Source of the DNA: Alistipes provencensis
GTDB lineage: Bacteria > Bacteroidota > Bacteroidia > Bacteroidales > Rikenellaceae
Direction of reading: 5' to 3'
Assembly: GCF_900083545.1 (NCBI RefSeq)
Contig: NZ_LT559262.1
Location: 558,001 to 622,000 of the forward strand
Length of the DNA: 64,000 nucleotides
A program made the translations under genes and the position numbers. Under the pieces are notes generated by a model. That model saw only the letters and a program-made list of their open reading frames with translations. It searched no databases and was not told the DNA's origin. Positions 7,672-14,891 of the stretch are shown one piece after another (the stretch's first letter is position 1; each line of letters opens with the position of its first letter).

Positions 7672-8004
7672 ATGGAGAAAATTACAGCCTACTCGATTCT
7701 CAAAGAATTAGGTAACGATGCGTTGTACAAGTACATTTACGAGAACATCGCCGAACCTACCTTTGACTCGCACCGGATCACCAATCCCTTTCCGCAAGAT
7801 TTCAAAGACTATTACGAACGTATGCTGATCGCACATGCTGACGAAGGCGACATCCGGAATCGGAATGCTATTATTGCAAACCGTATAGGAATCTATCTCG
7901 GTCACAACAGCAGGGCCTTGCAGATTGAAAAGATCGGAGAAGTTACGTCTACCAACATGAACGGAGAAGAAACCCCGACTTCGCTTTGGAGGAAATTAGG
8001 TTAA
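7672..8004 (+). CDS. Hypothetical cytoplasmic protein, 110 residues
   Basis: The ATG at 7672 (MEKITAYSILKELGNDALYK) is preferred over an upstream extension to 7543, whose extra residues look non-coding. The protein is acidic, mostly helical, with no Cys and no signal peptide: FPQDFKDYYERMLIAHADEGD, then NAIIANRIGIYLGHNSRALQ. I recognise no family. It is the first of a run of five same-strand genes, the rest exported or membrane-bound, and its end is 29 bases before the next start. Confidence 0.6.
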   Translation: MEKITAYSILKELGNDALYKYIYENIAEPTFDSHRITNPFPQDFKDYYERMLIAHADEGDIRNRNAIIANRIGIYLGHNSRALQIEKIGEVTSTNMNGEETPTSLWRKLG

Positions 8005-8033
8005 GCAGCGAAATAACCGCTAAAATTTATCAC

Positions 8034-9323
8034 ATGAAACGATTACTACTTTTTACATTAACGCTTTGTTTTTACATAAACATACAAGCCAAAGAATCCA
8101 CCGTAGTTTATAAACTCAACGGATATAAAACGCTCTCAATAACAGGAAATTTTGAAAAGGGCTTATTAACAGACGGCCCCGTCCAATTCGATTATATAAC
8201 TGCCGCATATACGGTAAAATTAGACGGTAGATATTCTCCCCAAAATCAAACATTCCAAGGCCGGATCAACGGGACATATGACTGTTATGGAACAATATAC
8301 ACCACTAATGGCAAATCAATATCAAAAAAGACAGCGACCTATGAATGGATGATTAAGTTACATTTGAGCGGGACTATCAATGGTGCGAAAACTGAATTTG
8401 ATGATTTTTTCATAGGAATGACTCCTCAACGGGTTGGAAATAACAGATCCCATGTATGGAGACAATTATCATCTTTTATGCAACAATTTGAAGAAATCAA
8501 AACACATAATGCAACTATTTATTTCTCAAATGGCAATAAATATATCGGTCCTGTTCATCACGACGGCTTTCATTGGAAAATAGGGAAGGATGGTTGTCAA
8601 GAATATTTGAATGTAGGTTATTATAATGCCTCCAAAGAATCGTTCAATATAAAATACTTTTGGAATAATGGAGATTCTTTTGAAGGCGCAGCACTTCGTT
8701 TTCGAAATCGAGAGGATGGGATTATTCCAATATCGGGAAAAATGACATATAACAATGGCGTTAAAGACCAAACATGGAAACTATCGTCCAATTATTATAA
8801 GTATTTTACGTTCGACAAAAATCCATCACAACTTAAGGAAGAACTAATAACGATTGAAGTAAAACAACGCGCAAAAGAAAAAGCTTGGCAACAAGAGCAA
8901 GAAGAACGGTGGCAAAGAATAAAAGCTCGCGCCGATTCTCAGAAACTCGCAGATGAAAAGCAGAAACATCAGACTGAAGAACAAAAAAAGCAAACATTCG
9001 TCCGAAAATATGGTCAACGATACGGCTCACTTCTTTATCAAGGAAAACTTGAACTCGGTATGACCCAACAAATGTGTCAGGAGATAATTGACATGAAATC
9101 ATACGATATAGGAAAAAGCATCCGATCCGGGCATAGGGTTGAAACATGGACTTTCAATAAGGACAAACAAGACATGCAAGTCGCCGCAGCGATGACACAA
9201 CTTTCCGGCGAAGAAGCAATGGCTTTAGCCTTACTGATGGGATTTGCCGACAGCGTAGGTGCATCAACGCCCAAATATTCGGTTTTGGTTTTTACAGATG
9301 GGAAATTAACCTCCTTATATTAA
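8034..9323 (+). CDS. Exported MORN-like repeat protein with coiled coil
   Basis: The start at 8034 gives a clean signal peptide (MKRLLLFTLTLCFYINIQA). The mature protein has several MORN-like strands, such as YFSNGNKYIGPVHHDG and FWNNGDSFEGA. A charged coiled coil rich in Lys, Glu and Gln follows at about residues 285-325 (KEKAWQQEQEERWQRIKARA), then a small C-terminal domain (YGSLLYQGKLELGMTQQMCQ) of the SmpA/OmlA-like or 'outer membrane assembly' look. Function unknown; probably periplasmic. AT-rich codon use sets it apart from the chromosome. Confidence 0.65.
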   Translation: MKRLLLFTLTLCFYINIQAKESTVVYKLNGYKTLSITGNFEKGLLTDGPVQFDYITAAYTVKLDGRYSPQNQTFQGRINGTYDCYGTIYTTNGKSISKKTATYEWMIKLHLSGTINGAKTEFDDFFIGMTPQRVGNNRSHVWRQLSSFMQQFEEIKTHNATIYFSNGNKYIGPVHHDGFHWKIGKDGCQEYLNVGYYNASKESFNIKYFWNNGDSFEGAALRFRNREDGIIPISGKMTYNNGVKDQTWKLSSNYYKYFTFDKNPSQLKEELITIEVKQRAKEKAWQQEQEERWQRIKARADSQKLADEKQKHQTEEQKKQTFVRKYGQRYGSLLYQGKLELGMTQQMCQEIIDMKSYDIGKSIRSGHRVETWTFNKDKQDMQVAAAMTQLSGEEAMALALLMGFADSVGASTPKYSVLVFTDGKLTSLY

Positions 9324-9338
9324 AAGATTATATCCACT

Positions 9339-9935
9339 ATGAAATTATCTCGTTTTATCTTCTCTTTAACTGCTGTATTATTCTGCATCGGCTGCAACTT
9401 AAACCAACCTAAGTCCGTTGCTCAACCTTGTAACAATACGAATATTGAAGACCTAATAAATATTCAGAAGCAAGATACAACAACAATTGACCGTACAGAG
9501 ATATGGATAATTTTCAGAGACATTTATGAAAGCGGATTGGTAAAGGGATTGAGCATGGCCGAAAGATCATATGAAAGTTTCAAGAACTTGACAGAGGCGT
9601 GCGGCGTGGAATGGGATGATTATCTCGATGGCGTTTTCTCTGATGGAATCGCCGAGGTTGACCCATACGCCACTTGGAAGATGTTATCAACCAGAGGTGA
9701 CGTATTCTCAAATATCTATTTCAATCGCTCTGATTTCGATACGGCTTGTCCAATAGGATTTATCTATTACCTTGCTGGGGTCGATGAAGGCATCCGTTCT
9801 GGCGGGGCAGAAACTATTGCTAAAAGCGTATCCTTAACCAATCTTTTTCTACTCGGGCTAAAATTTCGAGAGAGTTATATAACGGATATTGAACCTACAT
9901 TCTATAAACTAAAACCGACACAACCAAGAAATTAG
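9339..9935 (+). CDS. Hypothetical lipoprotein
   Basis: 198 residues with a type II signal peptide ending in the lipobox FCIGC (Cys 19). The mature part has acidic and aromatic stretches (VEWDDYLDGVFSDGIAEVDP, FIYYLAGVDEGIRSGG) and no family that I recognise. It follows the MORN-like gene by 15 bases and precedes a zinc-ribbon membrane gene by three, so it is probably in the same transcript. Confidence 0.6.
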   Translation: MKLSRFIFSLTAVLFCIGCNLNQPKSVAQPCNNTNIEDLINIQKQDTTTIDRTEIWIIFRDIYESGLVKGLSMAERSYESFKNLTEACGVEWDDYLDGVFSDGIAEVDPYATWKMLSTRGDVFSNIYFNRSDFDTACPIGFIYYLAGVDEGIRSGGAETIAKSVSLTNLFLLGLKFRESYITDIEPTFYKLKPTQPRN

Positions 9936-9938
9936 ACT

Positions 9939-10481
9939 ATGGAGGAATCAGCACCAACCTTTATACAGGAATATTTCGGTGAATACGGCATTATGGGGTC
10001 AATCATCGTCATTCTGTTGTTCATCATAGGATTTATGTACTTAAGAAAGAAATATCCCAAAATGACTTTGAAGAAAGAAGCCTCGGAAGAAACCCTTGCC
10101 GAAGAATCGGAACCAGAACCTCTTTTAATTCATTGTCCGGCTTGCGGCACGGAGGTCTCCCGCTATGCCCCGGCGTGTCTTAAATGCGGGCATCCGATAT
10201 GCCCAACCGAATCGACACACAATGAAAACATTATCAATGTTCAACAGGAGAAGAAAGAAGATCGAGGCGGTTGTTTATGGTCTTTATTGGGACTAATCGT
10301 GCTAATAGTGGCTTCTATCTTCTTCAATTTCATCGGCTATTTCATTGCGCTCATTATTCTAGCTCTTTGCCGGGTATTCAGCGCTGGAGAGGCCATTTTT
10401 CTATTTATCGTAGGCTTAATTCTCACATTATTACTACCCATTCTCGGAATCATATCTTTAGGAGCATTGTTTTTATCGTAA
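9939..10481 (+). CDS. Zinc-ribbon membrane protein
   Basis: The 180-residue protein has an N-terminal membrane helix (GSIIVILLFIIGFMYL), then a cytoplasmic zinc ribbon (HCPACGTEVSRYAPACLKCGHP, two CxxC pairs) at about residues 65-90, then two further hydrophobic segments (LLGLIVLIVASIFFNFIGYF and FLFIVGLILTLLLPILGIIS). This zinc-ribbon-plus-membrane layout is common in uncharacterised bacterial proteins. Function unknown. Confidence 0.6.
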   Translation: MEESAPTFIQEYFGEYGIMGSIIVILLFIIGFMYLRKKYPKMTLKKEASEETLAEESEPEPLLIHCPACGTEVSRYAPACLKCGHPICPTESTHNENIINVQQEKKEDRGGCLWSLLGLIVLIVASIFFNFIGYFIALIILALCRVFSAGEAIFLFIVGLILTLLLPILGIISLGALFLS

Positions 10482-10510
10482 AGAAATTAACGAACCTTAA
10501 ACAAACAATC

Positions 10511-11053
10511 ATGAAAAAAATTATTTTACTCCTTATGGGGTTGGCAATGTGCCTCTTTGTAGAAGCGCAAGAAAAGGCAAAAACTACGAATGTGCAGGGG
10601 TATGCTCTGGCAATCGACAATGCATTCTACTCGTTCAAAGAGAGTACGAAAGCAATTACAGATCAAAACTCCCGGAGGGGATTCGATATGCAGTTCTTCT
10701 TCACCCAAAAAGCAGGTTATCCTATTATGGGAATAGCCAACATTGCTGGAACAGGTATGCTTTTCACTGTCCGAAATACGAAGACCGCAAAGGAATATTC
10801 AGCAAATAGCACCGTCGTATTAGAATGTATTGGATTGGACAACACAAGTCCGTTTAATATTATATTTGACTTCGGAGACAATGCCGAAGATTTCTGTTAT
10901 CCATGGAGTTTCACGCTGAAAGCTCCTGATATGATGGTAACAGCAAGTTTCCGAGACAAAGACGGAATAAAACTGGTTTCAGAAGACACCGACTACAAAG
11001 AAGTATTTAAGGTATTGCAAGCCAAATACAAAGAACATTATAATATTAAATAA
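10511..11053 (+). CDS. Hypothetical exported protein, 180 residues
   Basis: The ATG at 10511 is chosen because it opens a good signal peptide (MKKIILLLMGLAMCLFVEAQ). The upstream extension of the frame lies inside the preceding gene. The mature protein is beta-rich, with MQFFFTQKAGYPIMGIANIA and PWSFTLKAPDMMVTASF, suggesting a small periplasmic beta-sandwich. No family recognised. It ends the exported-protein run and is followed by a terminator. Confidence 0.6.
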   Translation: MKKIILLLMGLAMCLFVEAQEKAKTTNVQGYALAIDNAFYSFKESTKAITDQNSRRGFDMQFFFTQKAGYPIMGIANIAGTGMLFTVRNTKTAKEYSANSTVVLECIGLDNTSPFNIIFDFGDNAEDFCYPWSFTLKAPDMMVTASFRDKDGIKLVSEDTDYKEVFKVLQAKYKEHYNIK

Positions 11054-11174
11054 TCTTGCATATTTCATCATAATTTTCCCTTCGTATATAATCCCGGTCG
11101 CGGATAAAGCGCATAGTTGTAAGTTGTTATCCACATCCTTTCCGAATCTTTATCCCGACCGTTCTTAGTTGTCC

Positions 11175-11199
11175 CGACCTGCCGCAACCCGGCAGGTCG
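11175..11199 (+). terminator. Terminator after the exported-protein run
   Basis: Perfect 10-bp stem CGACCTGCCG / CGGCAGGTCG with a five-base loop, followed by CTTTGTT. It sits 120 bases after the stop at 11053; the rest of the 345-base gap to 11399 holds the repeat described at 11210. Confidence 0.65.
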
Positions 11200-11209
11200 C
11201 TTTGTTAAA

Positions 11210-11318
11210 TCCCGACGGAAGATGCTGCGACGCGATTACAGCCCATGTAGTCGGAAACTCAATAAAATTCATTATCCGCCTGTTTCGAGCCAATGTATAG
11301 GGCTTAAATAAGCAAGCA
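11210..11318. repeat. About 109-bp imperfect direct repeat, copy A
   Basis: This segment matches 11909-12017 over its whole length in the same orientation, with an identical core AATAAAATTCATTATCCGCC. On the reverse strand both copies read NRRIMNFI..F and VIASQ.L.SG, with a stop in copy B, so the repeat may descend from a small coding sequence. Together the copies bracket the gene at 11399. Confidence 0.7.
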
Positions 11319-11398
11319 GCAATGATGGTCTCCAGTACATAGCGGCTGAATCGGCCTGCGTACTCATAGCCGGAAGTATCACCCAAAAACAAAATCGC

Positions 11399-11791
11399 AT
11401 GAAAAACAAAGAAGAAATCAGACGCTACCTCGATGCCCAATTCAGCCCATCGGAAGACGACATGGTGCAAATCGTCCAAAACGATTTCGACCGCATTTTG
11501 AATAACGCGGCATCTTGCGCCCTAATTACGGTCGAGAGTGCAATGCCCGTTTTGGCGGAGCAACTCCGCACCGAATTGGAAGCCCTGCACATCGAAGCCG
11601 ACCTCGACGTGATTGTAAAAGTAAGCTATCATCCCGTTTCGGAAATAAGTTTCGACGACCTATGCAGCCTCTTAACCGTTATCCACGAATTTGCACCGCA
11701 GGTTAATATCGTCTGGGGCTGCGGCACGGATGCTAAACTGGCAGAAACCGACTTTTCGATTCTGTTGCTGATCGGGACATCGGCAGAGTAA
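11399..11791 (+). CDS. FtsZ C-terminal-domain-like protein
   Basis: The 130-residue protein has a helical N-terminus (IRRYLDAQFSPSEDDMVQ) and a second part that resembles the alpha/beta C-terminal domain of FtsZ/tubulin: ADLDVIVKVSYHPVSEISFD, helix, VNIVWGCGTDAKLAETDFSI, LLLIG, comparable to 'ILVNI.GG.DL.L.EV...ANIIFG...D..L.D...V.VIATG'. There is no GTP-binding tubulin domain. A free-standing domain of this type could bind FtsZ or be unrelated with the same fold; this is inference from pattern only. The gene is isolated between two copies of a 109-bp repeat, suggesting it moved as a cassette. Confidence 0.55.
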   Translation: MKNKEEIRRYLDAQFSPSEDDMVQIVQNDFDRILNNAASCALITVESAMPVLAEQLRTELEALHIEADLDVIVKVSYHPVSEISFDDLCSLLTVIHEFAPQVNIVWGCGTDAKLAETDFSILLLIGTSAE

Positions 11792-11801
11792 ATTTGCAAG
11801 A

Positions 11802-11895
11802 GGCTGTCTAACAAGTCCGATTTTAAGCATTTCACCCCTGTCAGACAACGCTCTGGCGGGGGTGATTTGCAATTTCGGGAATCTATTAGACAGCC
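11802..11895. mobile_element. 94-bp MITE-like element with 10-bp terminal inverted repeats
   Basis: Ends GGCTGTCTAA and TTAGACAGCC are perfect inverted repeats; internally CACCCC and GGGGTG can pair. The terminal sequence is like that of several insertion sequences. No transposase frame fits. It could equally serve as a terminator for the gene at 11399, which ends 10 bases before. Confidence 0.5.
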
Positions 11896-11908
11896 CCATT
11901 TTATTTCG

Positions 11909-12017
11909 TCCCGACAGAAGATACTGCGATGCAATTACAACTCATATAGCCATAAAACCAATAAAATTCATTATCCGCCTGTTTAGAGCGACTATATAGG
12001 TCCAAATACAGCAACCA
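11909..12017. repeat. About 109-bp imperfect direct repeat, copy B
   Basis: Partner of 11210-11318 (see there). It begins 13 bases after the MITE-like element. Confidence 0.7.
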
Positions 12018-12091
12018 CCCAGCAACCAAATACTTAACAACAAAGCCATCATCGAAGAGTAATCAATACCATATTTGCCCGTTCATGAAAT

Positions 12092-12301
12092 CTATAATGG
12101 CCGAATAAACGTAAAATTAGATAATAGGAGCACTATTGCCAGAACTAAAAACACCAAATCTTTTATCTGAAAACCAAACAGGTCAGAATCAGAATGAAAT
12201 AGCTTTAATCGACCAATTGTTGTGTCCATCAATAAGTATAAACATCCCACACCAAAGCCAAACGCAGCTATTACTGATACTATATTGATAATACCATTCA
12301 T
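12092..12301 (-). CDS. Small two-helix membrane protein, 69 residues
   Basis: MNGIINIVSVIAAFGFGVGC begins the first membrane helix; a polar linker (GRLKLFHSDSDLFGFQ) and a second helix (LVFLVLAIVLLLSNFTF) follow. It starts three bases after the stop of the EVE/Mrr-N-like gene on the same strand, so the two form an operon. The small membrane partner of a sensor-like protein that itself has a membrane segment suggests a joint effector, by inference. Confidence 0.65.
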   Translation of the reverse strand: MNGIINIVSVIAAFGFGVGCLYLLMDTTIGRLKLFHSDSDLFGFQIKDLVFLVLAIVLLLSNFTFIRPL

Positions 12302-12304
12302 AAG

Positions 12305-13348
12305 CTATTTAGCAACATCCTTGTTTTCGCTAACCTGTTTCAATAGCAAGAGTATATCTTCGGGATCCTTAATTTGTAAACTATCTTTATAAGTGGTAAA
12401 AATATCTTCTTTTAATTCTCGTTCTTGGCGGTGGCTCAAATATTCATCAATAGTTTTAATTATACCCGGAAGACCATCCGTAGCCAATTTAGTCCCATCT
12501 GCGGCTTCATAGCCTCCACCACATAATAACAATATTAAGCCAAATACGACTGTGGTCTTTTTTACTTTAGATTTAATATCAATCTTACCGGGGCTATTAA
12601 TATTAATGGTGACCTCCAAATCGTCAGAACTAATTCCCAGAACAAATTTTTCGGATATCTCATCCAATATTTCCATTAGACTAGCCCCCAATCCAAATAG
12701 ATTTTTAGCCGCAATTGTATCTGATCCAACATTAATTACAAAATGAGCCTCATCTTCAAGTATAAATAAATCATTGACAGATCGTTCAATGATCTCTGCA
12801 TAGTCATTAACCTTATTAACAGCGTGATGAGCCGTAAACATTCGATATAAGTAGGGGTCTAACTCCTTTCGTCGAACCTCTTTGATCCATCTTACAGGTC
12901 TCTTTAACAAAGAATTGTCTTTATCATTATTATAATCTGAATATGCCCATTGTTCACTTTCTATAATACCAAAACTTACATTATCAGAATTAAAAGATGG
13001 TATGATAATTACATCTCCAATTTTAATATCATATGCAAATCGTACGATTTGAGATGCAATGAGAGAAATCTTTCTTTTATCCAAGGGTTTCTCATCTAAA
13101 GCATGATACGTTTGTATCTTTTGTCTTATTTCTTTTATTACCAATGATTCATTGGTTTTATATACGTTTCTCTGGGCCTTCAAGAATTCTATAGATACTT
13201 CTTTATGTCCAAGTGAGATATAGTTATTATCAATAAATGTCTCATATAAACTCCCTGATTGCGTTCTAATCAACCAATAATTTTTGGTTGAAGAAACAGT
13301 TTGGATTGCTTGTATAAGCAAATCAAGGTCTGCAGCAAATGTCCCCAT
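12305..13348 (-). CDS. EVE/Mrr-N-like domain protein with transmembrane segment
   Basis: 347 residues. The first 160 follow the pattern of the Mrr_N/EVE-like reader domain that precedes many restriction and defence effectors: NYWLIRTQSGSLYETFIDNN, ISLGHKEVS, RFAYDIKIGDVIIIPS, then FGIIESEQWAYSD and RPVRWIKEVRRKELDPYL. Known domains of this type recognise modified bases or bind DNA. The middle part is hydrophilic (VTININSPGKIDIKSKVKK), and a hydrophobic helix TTVVFGLILLLCGGGY at about residues 268-283 precedes a charged helical tail. No nuclease motif is visible. It lies at the right edge of the island, a common spot for defence cargo. Domain assignment is by motif pattern, not by search. Confidence 0.65.
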   Translation of the reverse strand: MGTFAADLDLLIQAIQTVSSTKNYWLIRTQSGSLYETFIDNNYISLGHKEVSIEFLKAQRNVYKTNESLVIKEIRQKIQTYHALDEKPLDKRKISLIASQIVRFAYDIKIGDVIIIPSFNSDNVSFGIIESEQWAYSDYNNDKDNSLLKRPVRWIKEVRRKELDPYLYRMFTAHHAVNKVNDYAEIIERSVNDLFILEDEAHFVINVGSDTIAAKNLFGLGASLMEILDEISEKFVLGISSDDLEVTININSPGKIDIKSKVKKTTVVFGLILLLCGGGYEAADGTKLATDGLPGIIKTIDEYLSHRQERELKEDIFTTYKDSLQIKDPEDILLLLKQVSENKDVAK

Positions 13349-13455
13349 AATGCAATGATACTATTTATTATTTAAATACAAATATAGGTGATAAATTTTA
13401 GAAAGATATGATTCGGCAATAAAACTTTGAGTCTAAATCTATTGGATAGCGACCA

Positions 13456-13477
13456 TTTATGTACCACTTGTGTACCA
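13456..13477. repeat. Tandem 11-mer pair (TTTATGTACCA, CTTGTGTACCA) at the right end
   Basis: The same tandem arrangement as at 505-526 and 728-749, 74 bases inside the right-hand core. Candidate integrase arm site. Confidence 0.5.
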
Positions 13478-13510
13478 CCGCCATTTTTTCGGCTATATAC
13501 CACAAAAGAA

Positions 13511-13544
13511 AAATCCTTGACATTCGATTGAATATCAAGGATTT
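13511..13544. terminator. 10-bp inverted repeat beside attR
   Basis: Arms AAATCCTTGA (13511-13520) and TCAAGGATTT (13535-13544), seven bases from the 41-bp core. It is positioned like the hairpin at 535-570 and could terminate the leftward tRNA-Pro transcript. Confidence 0.55.
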
Positions 13545-13551
13545 TCGATAA

Positions 13552-13592
13552 GTCGGGGTGACTGGATTCGAACCAGCGACCACACGCCCCCC
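13552..13592 (-). repeat. attR: 41-bp core within the intact tRNA-Pro gene
   Basis: Identical to 578-618. The outer (right) side continues into the 5' half of the tRNA, so the island occupies about 619-13592. Confidence 0.9.
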
Positions 13593-13627
13593 AGACGTGT
13601 ACTCTAACCGGACTGAGCTACGCCCCG
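13553..13627 (-). tRNA. tRNA-Pro (GGG)
   Basis: The 75-nt reverse-strand cloverleaf starts CGGGGCGTAGCTCAG and ends CACCCCG plus discriminator A. The anticodon stem CACGT/GCGTG encloses the loop CTGGGGG, giving anticodon GGG. The T-arm GGTTCGAATCC is standard. CCA is not encoded. The acceptor stem has one C-A mismatch at its sixth pair. Its 3' end is the island's attachment site and was restored by the integration. Confidence 0.93.
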
Positions 13628-13719
13628 ATTCCGTCTGCAAAAGGCCGAAACCCTTCGCTTTGGGACTGCAAATATAGTCTTTTTTTCAAAAACAACCATA
13701 TTTCTGCAAGATTTTTTTC

Positions 13720-13727
13720 TACTTTTG
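13720..13727 (+). promoter_or_regulatory. -7 box TACTTTTG
   Basis: Fits TAnnTTTG and lies six bases before the ATG at 13733, so the transcript would have almost no leader. No clear TTG at -33. Confidence 0.45.
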
Positions 13728-13732
13728 CGGAA

Positions 13733-13879
13733 ATGAAACCATTCCTGCGTCTCATACAACTCCTCGCCGCGGCCTTCGCGGCCGGATGCAAAGGCCCTGC
13801 AAAGCACTCCCCGAGCGGCTTCGCGGCCGAAGTCTGCACCCCGGCCCATGTTTCGGGCTTCGACTATATTATTATATAG
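13733..13879 (+). CDS. 48-residue lipoprotein, probable remnant of an ABC-importer binding protein
   Basis: ATG 13733 to TAG 13877-13879. It starts MKPFLRLIQLLAAAFAAGC, a textbook lipoprotein signal with lipobox AAGC, then only about 29 residues including VSGFDYIII. The stop is eight bases before the permease start, exactly where vitamin B12/iron-chelate importers of this group carry a binding protein of 300-400 residues. I infer a large internal deletion that left the signal peptide. It could instead be a genuine tiny lipoprotein. Confidence 0.5.
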   Translation: MKPFLRLIQLLAAAFAAGCKGPAKHSPSGFAAEVCTPAHVSGFDYIII

Positions 13880-13887
13880 AACAACCG

Positions 13888-14889
13888 ATGAAGCGCACCG
13901 CCCTCCTCTTCACCCTGCTCACGCTGCTCACCGCCGCACTCTTCATCGCCGACCTCGCCGTCGGTTCGGTCGCGGTGCCCCTCGGCGATGTCTGGGCGGC
14001 CCTCACGGGAGGCGCATGCGACCCCTCGGCGAGCGATATCATCCTGAAAATCCGCCTGCTAAAAGCCGTCACGGCACTCTTCGCCGGCGCAGCACTCGCC
14101 GCCAGCGGCCTCCAGATGCAGACCCTCTTCCGCAACCCGCTGGCAGGCCCCTATGTGCTGGGCGTCAGTTCGGGCGCAGGGCTCGGCGTGGCGCTGTTCC
14201 TGCTGGGCGCCCCCCTGCTGGGCATCGCCGGACACACGTTCGTCCAGTCGCTGGGCATCGCCGGAGCGGCGTGGCTGGGCGCGGCCGCCGTGCTGGGCAT
14301 CGTCATGGCCGTCAGCCGCCGTATCAAAGATATTATGGTCATCCTGATCCTCGGCATGATGCTCGGCTCGGGCATCGGTTCGGTGGTCGAGATCCTGCAA
14401 TACCTGTCGAGCGAATCGGCCCTCAAGTCGTTCGTCATCTGGACCATGGGGTCGCTCGGCGACGTCACCGCCAGCCAGTTGGCGCTGCTGCTCCCGGTCG
14501 TCACGGCGGGACTCGTCTTGGCCGTGGCCGTCATCAAACCGCTCAACCTGCTGCTGCTGGGCGAGAACTACGCCCGCACGATGGGGCTCAACGTCCAGCG
14601 CACACGCACGCTGATCTTCCTCTCCACAGTCCTGCTCGCCGGTACCGTCACCGCCTTCTGCGGGCCCGTGGGATTCATCGGACTGGCCGTGCCGCACCTC
14701 GCCCGCATGCTCTTCGCCTCGGCCGACCACCGCGTGCTCATGCCCGCCTCGATGCTCACCGGTGCTGCGCTGTTGCTCGTCTGCGACCTCATCGCCAAGC
14801 TCCTCGCCCTGCCCATCAACACCATCACGGCCCTGATGGGCATTCCGGTCGTCATCTACGTCGTCGTCCGCAACCGCAATATCTTCTGA
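13888..14889 (+). CDS. FecCD/BtuC-type ABC transporter permease
   Basis: ATG 13888 is chosen because the upstream part of the frame covers the lipoprotein remnant. 333 residues with many membrane helices. Family landmarks: AALTGGACDPSASDIILKIRL near the start, AASGLQMQTLFRNPLAGPYVLGVSSGAGLG, DVTASQLALLLP, LGENYARTMGLNVQRTRTLI, GPVGFIGLAVPHLARM, and ALPINTITALMGIPVVIYVV. These are conserved in importers for iron-siderophores, haem or cobalamin. The ATPase starts two bases after the stop. Substrate cannot be told from sequence, and the partner binding protein is missing locally, so the pair may depend on one encoded elsewhere. Confidence 0.92.
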   Translation: MKRTALLFTLLTLLTAALFIADLAVGSVAVPLGDVWAALTGGACDPSASDIILKIRLLKAVTALFAGAALAASGLQMQTLFRNPLAGPYVLGVSSGAGLGVALFLLGAPLLGIAGHTFVQSLGIAGAAWLGAAAVLGIVMAVSRRIKDIMVILILGMMLGSGIGSVVEILQYLSSESALKSFVIWTMGSLGDVTASQLALLLPVVTAGLVLAVAVIKPLNLLLLGENYARTMGLNVQRTRTLIFLSTVLLAGTVTAFCGPVGFIGLAVPHLARMLFASADHRVLMPASMLTGAALLLVCDLIAKLLALPINTITALMGIPVVIYVVVRNRNIF

Positions 14890-14891
14890 CC

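Noticed and set aside
11802..11895. Full insertion sequence at the GGCTGTCTAA inverted repeats
   Set aside because: Only 94 bp lie between the ends and no transposase is encoded, so at most a miniature element or terminator.
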